Translations under genes and position numbers: made by a program
Source of the DNA: Nostoc mirabile CHAB5784
Lineage (GTDB): Bacteria > Cyanobacteriota > Cyanobacteriia > Cyanobacteriales > Nostocaceae
DNA: 64,000 nt
NCBI RefSeq assembly: GCF_020829645.1
Contig: NZ_JAIVFS010000007.1
Span: 1 to 64,000, forward strand
Reading direction: 5' to 3'
Shown here: piece by piece, positions 46,163-54,895 of the stretch
How positions within the stretch are numbered: position 1 is the first letter of the stretch
How the letters are laid out: the number at the start of each line of letters is the position of its first letter
The notes under the pieces: generated by a model
Told to the model about the DNA's origin: nothing
Databases searched by the model: none
What the model saw: only the letters and a program-made list of their open reading frames with translations

Positions 46163-46566
46163 TAGGACTTACGCATTGACAAGAAATACCAAATATAAAG
46201 CAAGTTAAAAACCATATCTTTCGTAAGGGCACAGCAATGCTCATAGGTGTCAACTTAACGTAAAAGCTATGTCCCGCAAGGAACTGAACTTCCTTGGCTT
46301 TTAGCGGAAGTCTTCTGTTGATGACTAAATATAGCCAAAAATCTTTAGTCTACTTCAGTAGACTTTAGCTATCAGCCTTGAACTTTAGTTCGAGGCGGGT
46401 GAGGAAGCTTTCAGTTAAGCTACTTTTAGCTTAAGTTGACACCAATGAGCAATGCTGTGCCCCTACAGCATGGTCTATTTACGATCGCAGGATAATTAAG
46501 AAAGCCTGAAATAACCTATTTTAGGTAATGCACATCACGATGCATTTGTACAGTGCGTAAGTCCTA
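46163..46566. mobile_element. Family II MITE-like element carrying a nested family III element, 5-bp TSD
   Basis: Inverted ends TAGGACTTACGCA and TGCGTAAGTCCTA lie at 46163-46175 and 46554-46566, flanked by direct repeats TAATT (46158-46162 and 46567-46571). Without the nested insert it would be 189 bp and match the 39761 copy in inverted orientation. Confidence 0.88.
46242..46447. mobile_element. MITE-like element, family III (TIR CATWGGTGTCAACTTAA), 9-bp TSD, nested
   Basis: A 206-bp element has 17-bp inverted ends (one mismatch). It is flanked by the exact 9-bp duplication AGCAATGCT (46233-46241 and 46448-46456). The single-copy target AGCAATGCT is intact in the sister family II element at 39761. 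The interior has short palindromes (AAGGAACT../AGTTCCTT, GTCTACTTCAGTAGAC). Confidence 0.9.
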
Positions 46567-46732
46567 TAATTTTGCTAAGTTTGTATGGGTAATCTTATTT
46601 GCAACTTTCAAAGGGAAGACTAAAAATAATATGATTTGGAGCGATGCCTACGGCGGTAAACTACGCTATGTTCGATGATTTATTCAACAATCTGAAAAGT
46701 TGGCGTTGCTGAATTTGAATATGAAAGTTTGA

Positions 46733-46942
46733 TAGGACTTACGCAAAAAACCTCTCAAACTCTTATTCCTCCGTGTCGCGCCAGTTGCTGTCATAGCGGG
46801 AACGCGCTTGAGCGAACAAGTCTCTTAACCGCAAGGGCGCACTGGCTTCTCTGCGTCGCGCCAGTTGCTTCAAGTCTCTTAACCGCAAGGGCGCACTGGC
46901 TTCTCTGTGATTCTATTTTCCATTGTTTGTGCATAAGTCCTG
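46733..46942. mobile_element. Family II-ended MITE-like element with different interior, 5-bp TSD
   Basis: The ends TAGGACTTACGCA (46733) and TGCATAAGTCCTG (to 46942; two changes) are flanked by TTTGA on both sides (46728-46732 and 46943-46947). The interior holds two direct copies of CGCGCCAGTTGCT...GCACTGGCTTCTCTG. Similar in interior to 48466. Confidence 0.8.
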
Positions 46943-47064
46943 TTTGAGTAAGCAAAGTACGTAGTTTACGGCCGTAGGCATAGCATAATTCTGACGCCAA
47001 AGTTCAACTAAGCTGCAATTGGTGCTAGCTTTAATAAAAGAATTTTATATGAGAGCAGCACCCC

Positions 47065-47277
47065 ATGTCATCCGCAGCGATCGCTACTGTAGTGAAGATG
47101 ATGGAGTTTTTATCTGTTGAGGTACAGGATAGAGTTGCAGAGCATCTTCGAGAATACATTGAAACGAATTTTTCCAAAGAACGCAACAAAAGCTTGTAGC
47201 TGCTGCACAGCGTGCTAAACAAGAATGTCGCTGAGGGACAAGCTAAGGCGTTGGATTATGAGCGGTTCTTTTCGTAA
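47065..47277 (+). pseudogene. Frameshifted small antitoxin-like protein
   Basis: The plus strand reads MSSAAIATVVKMMEFLSVEV and then QDRVAEHLREYIE from ATG 47065. It continues as QQKLVAAAQRAKQE in a second frame and EGQAKALDYERFFS to TAA (47275-47277) in a third. Together these match a common cyanobacterial protein of about 70-80 residues often found as an antitoxin-like partner. Two frameshifts break it. Confidence 0.6.
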
Positions 47278-47320
47278 CTCGTCTTTTACATTGATGGAAC
47301 TAGACTACTCCCTATCCCAG

Positions 47321-48259
47321 TTATTGATAGATTTGCGTTGCTTTGAGCATGTGGTAGGTAATTATTAACTGAGTCAAAGCGAGTGGATAACTTTGCAGTG
47401 TTTCCCCAGTTGTACCAGCAATTTTACCCAGTTCTGGGTTACTTTCGCGATCGCAAATACTTCGTAAATGGGGCATATCAGAACAAATAATATGCTCTAG
47501 CTTATTCACTTGGTCTAAGGTTGCATGACCATCAACTTCTAAGACATCCACAGGCTTACTCATATCCCTGTCTAGCCCCAAGCGGATTGCTGAGTCAGAA
47601 TTACCATAGCCAGAGTTGACAATTTGGGTAAAATCTGGGTGGGGAATTGTCGGACGTAGTACCAAACGCACATTTAAATGTCCATTGGTTTCATCATCTT
47701 CCCCAGTGGGTGGATAGAAACTAATGACTATATCAGACCATTGTCGCTGCGGACGAATAAATTGTGCTGAATCTGGTTCACGCTTTTCTAATTCTGCTAA
47801 TACCTGTTCATCTGTGTAGCCCCGCTTTTGGGTATCCCGCTTAACTTTCCACTTAGCGCGTAGTGTTTCCGGGGGTGCAAGGTAAACTTTAACATCGTAA
47901 GAGTCACGGGCAGCACGGGTAGAATAACCGAGTAATCCCTCAATAATCACGAATTTATTGGGCTTGATATACTGCGGTGGCTCGAATGTACCGGTTTTAT
48001 GGCTGTAAACAGGTTTAAGAATCGGTTGTCCTGTGCGTAGCAACGACAGGTGTTGCTGCATTATATCTAAGTGGTTGCAGTCCGGGTGGAGAGCGGTGAT
48101 CCCAATATCTGCACGTTCTTTGCGATCGTAACGGTGATAATCATCTGTGCAAATGAGCGTAACATTTTCTGGGCCGAGTACCTGAGCGATTCCTCGCGTT
48201 AGTGTTGTTTTCCCAGCAGCGCTGTCGCCTACAATACCAAGAATTATTGGACGGCTCAT
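47321..48259 (-). CDS. Phosphoribulokinase/uridine kinase family protein (PRK-like)
   Basis: The 312-residue kinase has P-loop GDSAAGKTTLTRG (about residues 11-23), ICTDDYHRYDR with the catalytic Asp pair, HPDCNHLD, and FVIIEGLLG, all typical of the PRK/URK fold. It differs from the canonical Calvin-cycle PRK of cyanobacteria (GDSGCGKST with the regulatory Cys): here the P-loop Cys is absent (SAAGKT), so redox control by that Cys is not expected. It may be a second PRK or act on another substrate. ATG 48259 has GAGAGGT upstream. Confidence 0.8.
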   Translation of the reverse strand: MSRPIILGIVGDSAAGKTTLTRGIAQVLGPENVTLICTDDYHRYDRKERADIGITALHPDCNHLDIMQQHLSLLRTGQPILKPVYSHKTGTFEPPQYIKPNKFVIIEGLLGYSTRAARDSYDVKVYLAPPETLRAKWKVKRDTQKRGYTDEQVLAELEKREPDSAQFIRPQRQWSDIVISFYPPTGEDDETNGHLNVRLVLRPTIPHPDFTQIVNSGYGNSDSAIRLGLDRDMSKPVDVLEVDGHATLDQVNKLEHIICSDMPHLRSICDRESNPELGKIAGTTGETLQSYPLALTQLIITYHMLKATQIYQ

Positions 48260-48465
48260 CATACCTCTCAGAATAAAAAAAAGTTTAGTAATAAAATTTT
48301 CCTACATATAGTTTTTATTCTAGAAGGGTTTAGGCAAGTAACTCAAAGGATGGGCTTGGTATGCAATATCTCTACATATATAGAAATATATAGAATTTCT
48401 GTGTGCTGGTTTATTGCATAACAATTACAAACCACATCGCTTTTATAAAACCCACGTTTGTAAAT

Positions 48466-48673
48466 TAGGACTTACGCAAAAACCCTCTCAAACTCTCATT
48501 CCTCCGTGACGCGCCAGTTGCTTCTCCCAAGGGGAGACGCGCAAGGGACAAGTCTCTTAACCGCAAGGGCGCACTGGCTTCTCTGCGCCGCGCCAGTTGC
48601 TTCAAGTCTCTTAACCGCAAGGGCGCACTGGCTTCTCTGTGGTTCGTTTTCCGTTACCCGTGCGTAAGTCCTA
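48466..48673. mobile_element. Family II-ended MITE-like element, copy 4
   Basis: Perfect 13-bp ends TAGGACTTACGCA and TGCGTAAGTCCTA occur here. The interior is very similar to 46733, with an extra CTTCTCCCAAGGGGAGACGCG segment. Flanks TAAAT and TAATC are not a clear duplication. Confidence 0.8.
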
Positions 48674-48725
48674 TAATCTTCTCACTAAAACTGCGTTTTG
48701 ATTGAGAATGAACAACGAACGAATC

Positions 48726-48916
48726 ATATCATGTCCGCTTGATTGCTTATTAAACCCGAAGAACCCCACCCCGACAATCGTCGCTTCGTCTCCCCTCCTG
48801 CTTGCGGGGAGGGGATTAAGGGGAGCCAGCGCGGTCTTGGGGGTTTCCCCCATGAGCGACTGGCGTGTGGGGTGCAATGACTGTGGAAATCATAACTAAT
48901 TATGCGAACATGATAT
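48726..48916. mobile_element. Family I MITE-like element, first of a tandem pair
   Basis: A 191-bp element starts ATATCATGTCCG and ends CGAACATGATAT (one change). It carries AACCCGAAGAACCCCACCCC and a GC-rich hairpin. One base separates it from the next copy, in the same orientation. Confidence 0.8.
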
Positions 48917-48917
48917 C

Positions 48918-49063
48918 ATATCATGTCCGCTTGATTGCTTATTAAACCCGAAGAACCCCACCCCGACAAAGCGTAGCTTTGTCTCCTCTCCTGCTTGCGG
49001 GGAGGGGCTGGGGGTGGGGTGTAATGGCTGTGGTTAGCATAACTATTTATGCGGACATGATAT
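48918..49063. mobile_element. Family I MITE-like element, second of a tandem pair
   Basis: A 146-bp element has perfect ends ATATCATGTCCG/CGGACATGATAT. Its left 45 bp are nearly identical to the preceding copy, but it lacks the AAGGGGAGCCAGCGC segment. Confidence 0.8.
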
Positions 49064-49117
49064 CAGGGTTATAAAGGTCTTCGAGAAACAAACATGTCAC
49101 CTTGACAGCACTTACTA

Positions 49118-49762
49118 TTAGATTTCTACCAAAACGGCTTCTCGCAGCTTGGCAATCACATCACTTAAATTACCCGTGTTCAGGCGGTAACTCAAAGGAT
49201 GGGCAATCAACCGCGCCGTGCTTTCATAGAGAGTCGCAATTTCAATCAAACCATTTTCGCGCAAAGTCCGCCCTGTAGAAACCAAATCCACGATCGCTTC
49301 TGACATTCCAGTAATCGGGCCTAGTTCAACTGAACCATACAACGGCACTATTTCCACAGGTAAATCTAGACTGTGGAAATATTCACGAGCGCAATTCATA
49401 TACTTAGAAGCAACTCTACCATGCGGTAGTAAATCTAAAGGCGATCGGTAAGAACTGGATGCTTTTACCGCCACCGACATCCGACAATGCCCAAACTGCA
49501 AATCCACCAAGTGGGCAACTTGCGGCTGCTTCTCTCGCAGCACATCGTAACCAACAACACCCAGTTGTGCTTGACCATATTCTACATAAACCGGCACATC
49601 CTGCGCCCGCACCAACAAAGCTTTCGCAAGTCCCTTAGTATCAAGAATTTGAAGTTGGCGAGTTCCTGAATCTAAAAAAGCACTAAAATCTAATCCCACA
49701 GATTGTAGCAGGCGGATGCTATTTTTAAGGAGTTCCCCTTTTGGCAATGCAACAGTCAGCAT
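49118..49762 (-). CDS. hisG: ATP phosphoribosyltransferase, short form
   Basis: The 214-residue enzyme catalyses the first step of histidine biosynthesis (ATP + PRPP). Family segments are visible: [18 protein letters not shown], the [21 protein letters not shown] domain, [13 protein letters not shown], and the PRPP-binding [18 protein letters not shown]. It is the short HisG class, lacking the C-terminal regulatory domain, which works with HisZ; hisZ is not in the window. A MITE pair lies 55 bp downstream. Confidence 0.95.
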   Translation of the reverse strand: MLTVALPKGELLKNSIRLLQSVGLDFSAFLDSGTRQLQILDTKGLAKALLVRAQDVPVYVEYGQAQLGVVGYDVLREKQPQVAHLVDLQFGHCRMSVAVKASSSYRSPLDLLPHGRVASKYMNCAREYFHSLDLPVEIVPLYGSVELGPITGMSEAIVDLVSTGRTLRENGLIEIATLYESTARLIAHPLSYRLNTGNLSDVIAKLREAVLVEI

Positions 49763-49819
49763 TCTTTTTTTAATATCCTTGGCGTTCTGTCAGTTGAATA
49801 ATATTGAGAATATCTCTAT

Positions 49820-50584
49820 ATGCTTACCACAAGCAGCATGAGAATTTTATTAGTTGATGATGAAGTTGAACTAACTGAACCCTTGAGTCGCTTATTAACT
49901 CGTGAGGGTTACATTGTGGATGCCGCTTATGATGGGACAAGTGGCAACGAACATGCACAAACAGGCAGTTATGACCTACTAATTTTAGATTGGATGCTCC
50001 CAGGAAAAACTGGGTTAGAAATTTGTCAGCAATTGCGACGCCAAGGTAAAACCACTCCCGTGCTGTTTCTCACAGCTAAAGATACTCTAGATGACCGCGT
50101 ACAGGGTTTAGATGCTGGTGCAGACGACTATTTGGTTAAACCTTTTGAACTGCGGGAGTTACTAGCGAGAGTCCGGGCTTTATTGCGTCGTTCCGGTTCC
50201 CAAACCTATGAAACCACGACTGGACGTTTAACCGTCGCTGATTTAGAACTTGATTGTGAAAATCAAGTAGCCTATCGCCAAGGACGAATAATTGAGCTAT
50301 CGCAAAAAGAAAGCCAGTTACTGCAATATTTTATGGAACACACTGGACAACTAATGACTCATGCCCAGATTATGCAAAATTTGTGGCAAGAGGAAGAACA
50401 ACCCAGTAGTAATGTGATTGCGGCATTAATTCGTTTGCTGCGCCGTAAGATTGAGGTAGGTAGAGAAACTACGCTGATTCACACAGTCTACGGTAAAGGC
50501 TATCGTTTCGGTGCTTCCTCAGTGGAGTCAACCCCTTCGGGGAATTCAAAATTCAAAATTCAAAATTACAATCCTCATAAATAA
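49820..50584 (+). CDS. OmpR/PhoB-type response regulator (RppA-like)
   Basis: The 254-residue regulator has a receiver domain (VDDEVELTEPLSRLL; phosphoacceptor Asp in LLILDWMLPGK; TAKDTLDDR; VKPFELREL) and a winged-helix DNA-binding domain (about 135-235, ending HTVYGKGYRFG). The receiver closely resembles the RppA group of cyanobacteria, which responds to redox or metal signals. No kinase is adjacent. The last about 15 residues (SGNSKFKIQNYNPHK) derive from a TTCAAAA heptamer run. It is divergent from hisG by 57 bp; ATG at 49838 is an alternative start. Confidence 0.88.
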   Translation: MLTTSSMRILLVDDEVELTEPLSRLLTREGYIVDAAYDGTSGNEHAQTGSYDLLILDWMLPGKTGLEICQQLRRQGKTTPVLFLTAKDTLDDRVQGLDAGADDYLVKPFELRELLARVRALLRRSGSQTYETTTGRLTVADLELDCENQVAYRQGRIIELSQKESQLLQYFMEHTGQLMTHAQIMQNLWQEEEQPSSNVIAALIRLLRRKIEVGRETTLIHTVYGKGYRFGASSVESTPSGNSKFKIQNYNPHK

Positions 50585-50624
50585 ATAATAGCAAAGAAGC
50601 AAGCTACGCGCAGCATCTCGTAAT

Positions 50625-50658
50625 TACAAATTACGAATTACGAATTACGAATTACGAA
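50625..50658. repeat. AATTACG heptamer array at the FMO stop codon
   Basis: Four to five AATTACG units end at the TTA that is the minus-strand stop of the monooxygenase gene; read in that gene's sense they are TAATTCG. Confidence 0.8.
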
Positions 50659-52155
50659 TTATTTTAGTCTTTGCAACTTTAATTCCTGTCGAAGTTTGTT
50701 GTAGAGGGATGAATCCACAGGCATCATAATCTGTGAAATTTCCTTCCAGACACCAAGCTGATTATTTGCACCCATATCTTCCATGAGTTGGTCAATATAA
50801 CGCAAGGAAAACGAGGAGATGCATGTCGCCTTCGCTACAACATTATTGTATTGAGTTTTCATCCAATCCATATCTGCTGCCATTTCTTGATACATTGCTG
50901 AGGGCGAAGGCAATAACAAGTTGCCTTTGATATACTCCAGCAGCCACCAAGCACCAACTTCTGATGTCAACTGACAATAGAAACTGCTGTTATAGCCAAC
51001 AAAACCCATCTGTGGAATATTAGGGTGAATCAGATAACGGTAAAGGTTAAAATTACCATCTTCATCGATTATCTGTCGGCGATATTCTTCTTCGAGAAAG
51101 GGAAGTTCCTGGTTAAATCCTGTACCAAAAATTACTATATCTGCCTGTAACTGCTGACCATTGGCTAATTCCACACCATCAGGGATAAACTTAGCGATGC
51201 TGGTTTTAATTGCCTGAATTTTACCAGAGTGTACGTACTTGAAAAAATCTGGAGGAGCTATGGTAATTTGACAGTTAGCCTGATTAATCGGTTGTTCGGG
51301 TAACATGCCGCAGCTATCAAGACCAAATTGCAGGCGTAGCACCATCTCGTTAGTTTGCCAAAAAGCCCACACTAGTGGCTTACCCAGAGTGTGCAGCAAT
51401 CTTTCAATCCGTCCCATCTGACGGTAGGGGAACCAAGCTTCTGCAAAGCGGGTTAATAAAACATACTTCAGGTTTACTAAACCCAGGAAAAATCTAGGAA
51501 CCTTCCACAGGGGTTGACGGAAGACGAGGGTGGATTTTTTGGCTATGTTTGCCGCTAAAGTCGCAATGTCACAGGCAGATTTGCCAAAACCCACTACAAC
51601 TACGCGCTTACCCTCAATGATTGAAGCATCATTAAACTCAGTAGAATGGATTACTCGTCCTCCAGATGCTACGAACTCCTCCCTACCGGGTAAAGAAGGT
51701 AAATTAGGGAAACTAAATATTCCATTGCACACTAGCACAAAGTCAAATTCGTGCTTTTCCTCTTTTGTCTCACCCCCATTACCTTCCTTCACTCTGATGG
51801 TAACTACCCATCCTGGACGTTCTCCAGTTTTTCGAGAAACATTAGTAACTTCCGTTTGGAAGCGAATTCTTTCAAGAACTCCAAAATTCTGGGCGTATGA
51901 ATTTAGATAATTCTGCATATCCTTTGCTGTCGGCCACTCTGGGTAGAATGTAGGCATGGGATAGTCAGAAAAATTATATGTGTCACCTGTATTTTGGGTT
52001 GTTAATCCTGGATAACTTCGAGATTTTTCCCAAACACCACCAAGTCCTTTTTGTTTCTCGAATACAGTAACGTCATAGCCTTCCTCGACAAAAGTTTTAG
52101 CTGTTACTAGACCGCTAATTCCAGCCCCAATCACGCAAATTTGTTTATTTCCCAT
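50659..52155 (-). CDS. Flavin-containing monooxygenase family protein
   Basis: The 498-residue protein has an N-terminal FAD motif VIGAGISGLVTAKTF (GxGxxG, residues 9-15), an FMO-like WEKSRSYPGLTTQNT, a second Rossmann motif VVVVGFGKSACDIA (NADPH) and the FGTGFN segment near 345. It should oxygenate N or S atoms or ketones of small metabolites using NADPH and O2; the substrate is unknown. The length fits bacterial FMOs/Baeyer-Villiger-like enzymes. Confidence 0.9.
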   Translation of the reverse strand: MGNKQICVIGAGISGLVTAKTFVEEGYDVTVFEKQKGLGGVWEKSRSYPGLTTQNTGDTYNFSDYPMPTFYPEWPTAKDMQNYLNSYAQNFGVLERIRFQTEVTNVSRKTGERPGWVVTIRVKEGNGGETKEEKHEFDFVLVCNGIFSFPNLPSLPGREEFVASGGRVIHSTEFNDASIIEGKRVVVVGFGKSACDIATLAANIAKKSTLVFRQPLWKVPRFFLGLVNLKYVLLTRFAEAWFPYRQMGRIERLLHTLGKPLVWAFWQTNEMVLRLQFGLDSCGMLPEQPINQANCQITIAPPDFFKYVHSGKIQAIKTSIAKFIPDGVELANGQQLQADIVIFGTGFNQELPFLEEEYRRQIIDEDGNFNLYRYLIHPNIPQMGFVGYNSSFYCQLTSEVGAWWLLEYIKGNLLLPSPSAMYQEMAADMDWMKTQYNNVVAKATCISSFSLRYIDQLMEDMGANNQLGVWKEISQIMMPVDSSLYNKLRQELKLQRLK

Positions 52156-52309
52156 TCTTTTTTAAGTACGCAAGTTATCAATGAGGTTTGTGCAAATTTA
52201 ATCCGCAAAGCAAAGCAAGTATTTTGTACTCAGAAGATATGCAAGATGGCTTAATTATCGAAAATGTCTTACGGATTGTGAATCCATTTTTAGAGCATAA
52301 GACATGAAT

Positions 52310-52579
52310 CTATAACTTGATGATTTTACACTTACTGAAGCATAGCGATCGCACTTTTTTCGGTGTACCATACAAATAATGGTCGTGTTCGCTAGACCAA
52401 TCCTGCGGTGCGTCAATAGTTCCCGCGATCGCTTCCAGCACATCCCAAGCATCCCCGGATGATGATGTATCCTTTAACTCTTGAATTGTAATTACATAAC
52501 GCGTGTTAGGTGCTAAATCTAAAGGGACATCTGGACGCAAAACACCCCCGTCAAATATAACTGTTACTCTCTTGTTCAT
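52310..52579 (-). CDS. Small DUF104/AF2212-like antitoxin-type protein
   Basis: The 89-residue protein begins MNKRVTVIFDGGVLRPDVPLD with LAPNTRYVITI, a beta-rich AbrB-like N-terminus typical of this antitoxin-like family, and continues AWDVLEAIAGTIDAPQDWSSEHDHYLYGTPKK. The normal family ends around the YGTPK motif; the last about 14 residues here (VRSLCFSKCKIIKL) look like read-through into HIP1-containing flanking DNA. No toxin gene is adjacent. Confidence 0.7.
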   Translation of the reverse strand: MNKRVTVIFDGGVLRPDVPLDLAPNTRYVITIQELKDTSSSGDAWDVLEAIAGTIDAPQDWSSEHDHYLYGTPKKVRSLCFSKCKIIKL

Positions 52580-52719
52580 AAAAAACCTCTGAAACTTGTG
52601 CAGCGATTATAAAAGCACAAAATCCTCTCTGCGCTTTTGTGCCTCTGGGTGAGACAATCTCTCAGGTAAAATATATGCAGCCATGACCGAAAACTGATGA
52701 CTACAGGTTTTTAATAACA

Positions 52720-53157
52720 CTAAAAACTATCATTCAATAATGTTTCTACATCATTAGGAAAAGGACAATCGTCAGGAAATTTTATTTCATATTCCTTACT
52801 CATGTTTTTATGGGCATTTTGATAACATTCATTACATGTAGTTAATAAATAATTACGTAGACTAGGGGAATCTCGAAGAATACGACTTAATTCCTGTTGT
52901 GTGCGGCTAATTGTTGCTTCCCAACCGCCATAACATTCTGGTAAATTTACATAATTCCGTTTTAAGGCGTGTTCAAATAAAGTTGTCAAACGACTTTCTA
53001 ATTCTCGTCTATCTCTCCTCCCCAATCCTTCTATCTCCTCAATTAAGTTTTCCCAGTCTACATTGCTATAGTCTTGGGATTTTAAGCTCTTGAGAGTCTG
53101 CTCAATCCATAATGCAAAGTCTGTTACATAGAGAGTTTTTATTGGTGATTGAGTCAT
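52720..53157 (-). CDS. DUF29 family protein
   Basis: The 145-residue protein has the DUF29 pattern: LYVTDFALWIEQTLKSLKSQ, WENLIEEIEGLGRRDRRELESRL, HALKRNYVN and a repeated helical region (SRILRDSPSLRNYL). DUF29 is an all-helical family abundant in cyanobacteria with no established function. It lies downstream of and on the same strand as nothing obvious; the 5' side is a MITE-rich region. Confidence 0.85.
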   Translation of the reverse strand: MTQSPIKTLYVTDFALWIEQTLKSLKSQDYSNVDWENLIEEIEGLGRRDRRELESRLTTLFEHALKRNYVNLPECYGGWEATISRTQQELSRILRDSPSLRNYLLTTCNECYQNAHKNMSKEYEIKFPDDCPFPNDVETLLNDSF

Positions 53158-53254
53158 AAAAAACTTTAGAGTGCTTTAGCAATAGTTTAACCAAGGGTTT
53201 AACAACAATATAATAATTGAAGAATTGGCAGAAAGCTGTGAGCCAGTGCGGTCT

Positions 53255-53389
53255 CAATACGGTTCGGTTAAGATCCCCCCGCCTACGGCGACCCCCTTAA
53301 AAAGGGGGTAAAAGAGGGTTAGAAGCCCCCCTTTTTAAGGGGGGTTGGGGGGATCTTCAAAATATTCAAACGTTAACCGAACCGTATTG
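53255..53389. mobile_element. Family V MITE-like element, copy 2, 10-bp TSD
   Basis: A 135-bp element has inverted ends CAATACGGTTCGGTTAA and TTAACCGAACCGTATTG and the same CCCCCTTAAAAAGGGGG interior as 31857. The flanks AGTGCGGTCT (53245-53254) and AGCGCGGTCT (53390-53399) match in nine of ten bases. Confidence 0.85.
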
Positions 53390-53518
53390 AGCGCGGTCTT
53401 CTCCCTACAGCCCTTCTCAAGACAGGAGATAAATTCGCGTTCGGGCATCCTACGGCAGGTGCTAGCTTCTCACGAATGGGATTCGGGGAGACGCCAAAGG
53501 CGATAGCAAAGCATTAGC

Positions 53519-53917
53519 CATTGGTGTCAACTTAACGTGAAAGCTATGTCCCGCAAGGAACTGAAGTTCCTTGCTAATAGCGAAAGTCATCTGAAGATGA
53601 CTAAATAGGGATAGAAGCCACACAGCTTACAAAATAGTTGTTTCATCGCTCAGTTTCCAAATTTACCCAGCGATCGCTAACGATTGTGCAAGGGTTTTGA
53701 GACTCTAGATGTTATAACAAAAGCACTTGTTTGTTGGAAAAAGGCTTAAAACCCTTATCTGGTCTATATTACAATTCTATTCAGCAAGCCCTAAATATAT
53801 ATCCAAAAATCTTTAGTCTACTTGAGTAGACTTTAGCTAAAAGCCAAAGAACTTTAGTTCTAGGCGGGTGAGTCAAGCCGAAAGTTTTGCTATTTGTAAC
53901 TTAAGTTGACACCAATG
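53519..53917. mobile_element. Family III MITE-like element, long copy, 9-bp TSD
   Basis: A 399-bp element has ends CATTGGTGTCAACTTAA and TTAAGTTGACACCAATG. The flanks AGCATTAGC (53510-53518) and GGCATTAGC (53918-53926) differ in one base. About 190 bp of extra sequence with a HIP1 site lies in the middle compared with the 46242 copy. A lone right end of the same family is at 54472-54489. Confidence 0.85.
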
Positions 53918-54108
53918 GGCATTAGCGTACCCCTACGGGGATCTTGCTACGCGCAGCGTCTCGTACAGAGGTACCAGCGTCTGGGGGTTTCCCTCATGAG
54001 CGACTGGCGAACTCCGAAGGAGTCATATCTTGCCTGTATTGCTAGAAACGAGAATGGCTGTATTTTGCCCTTCATTGATAAGTTTTGCTTAAGCTGTGGT
54101 AACAACAA

Positions 54109-54298
54109 CATAAGCGTTTGCCACAAATAGATAAGCATTCGTAACCAAACAGTTAGTGTTGGTAACGAACGCATAAGCATTTGTTACCAAACACTTAGCG
54201 TTAGTAACGAACGCATAAGCATTTGTAACCAAACACTTAGCGTTAGTAACGAACGCATAAGTTGTCGTTACTAACGGATAAGCATTCGTAACAAAACA
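54109..54298. repeat. Degenerate 21/42-bp tandem array
   Basis: Alternating units of 21 bp (GTAACGAACGCATAAGCATTT and GTTACCAAACACTTAGCGTTA types) run for about 190 bp, with one inverted unit near the end. There are no unique spacers, so this is not CRISPR. The purpose is unknown; compare the arrays at 23851 and 36140. Confidence 0.75.
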
Positions 54299-54610
54299 AG
54301 TTGTGTTGGCAACTGCAACTCCACATACGTGTCAATAATTTACAGCATTTTTCAGGTATTTAGACCACAGATGAGACGGGGAGTAGGGAGTGGGCTTGCC
54401 GTGAGCGTAGCCGAACGGGAGTAGGGAGTGGTATAGTTCAATTACTAGAAAAGCGCTGTAAGCTATGTCTAACTTAAGTTGACACCAATGGCAACTCCAT
54501 ACCTTTAGACTTTTCTACATACACTAAAAAGTCAGATACTTCTAGGAGTGGCACTATACCTAAATTCCCATCTGAATTATTGATTAACAAGCTTTGAAAA
54601 TACTTTAAAA

Positions 54611-54683
<73 letters not shown>

Positions 54684-54747
54684 ACACGAATAACCATAAT
54701 AGCAGACTTCTGACAAATTAGCCAGTGCCATGCCCAAAAAACGAATT

Positions 54748-54895
54748 ATATCATGTCCGCTTGATTACTTATTAAACCCGAAGAACCCCACCCCTTAATC
54801 CCCTCCCCGCTTGCGGGGAGGGGAGACAAAGCGACGATTGGCGGGGTGGGGTGCAATGACTGTGGGAATCATAGCTAATTATGCGGACATGATAT
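54748..54895. mobile_element. Family I MITE-like element abutting a stop codon
   Basis: A 148-bp element has perfect ends ATATCATGTCCG and CGGACATGATAT. Its last base (54895) is the third position of the TAA stop codon of the cyanobacteriochrome kinase, so the element supplies part of that stop. Confidence 0.85.

Noticed and set aside
46791..47000. Open frames over the 46733 MITE
   Set aside because: Created by the direct repeat of the element interior; no start signal.
48671..48899. Open frames over the family I MITE at 48726
   Set aside because: Run across element boundaries and a GC-rich hairpin; the same frames are broken in sister copies.
54109..54298. Possible CRISPR array
   Set aside because: The units are contiguous and degenerate with no unique spacers; no cas gene is present.
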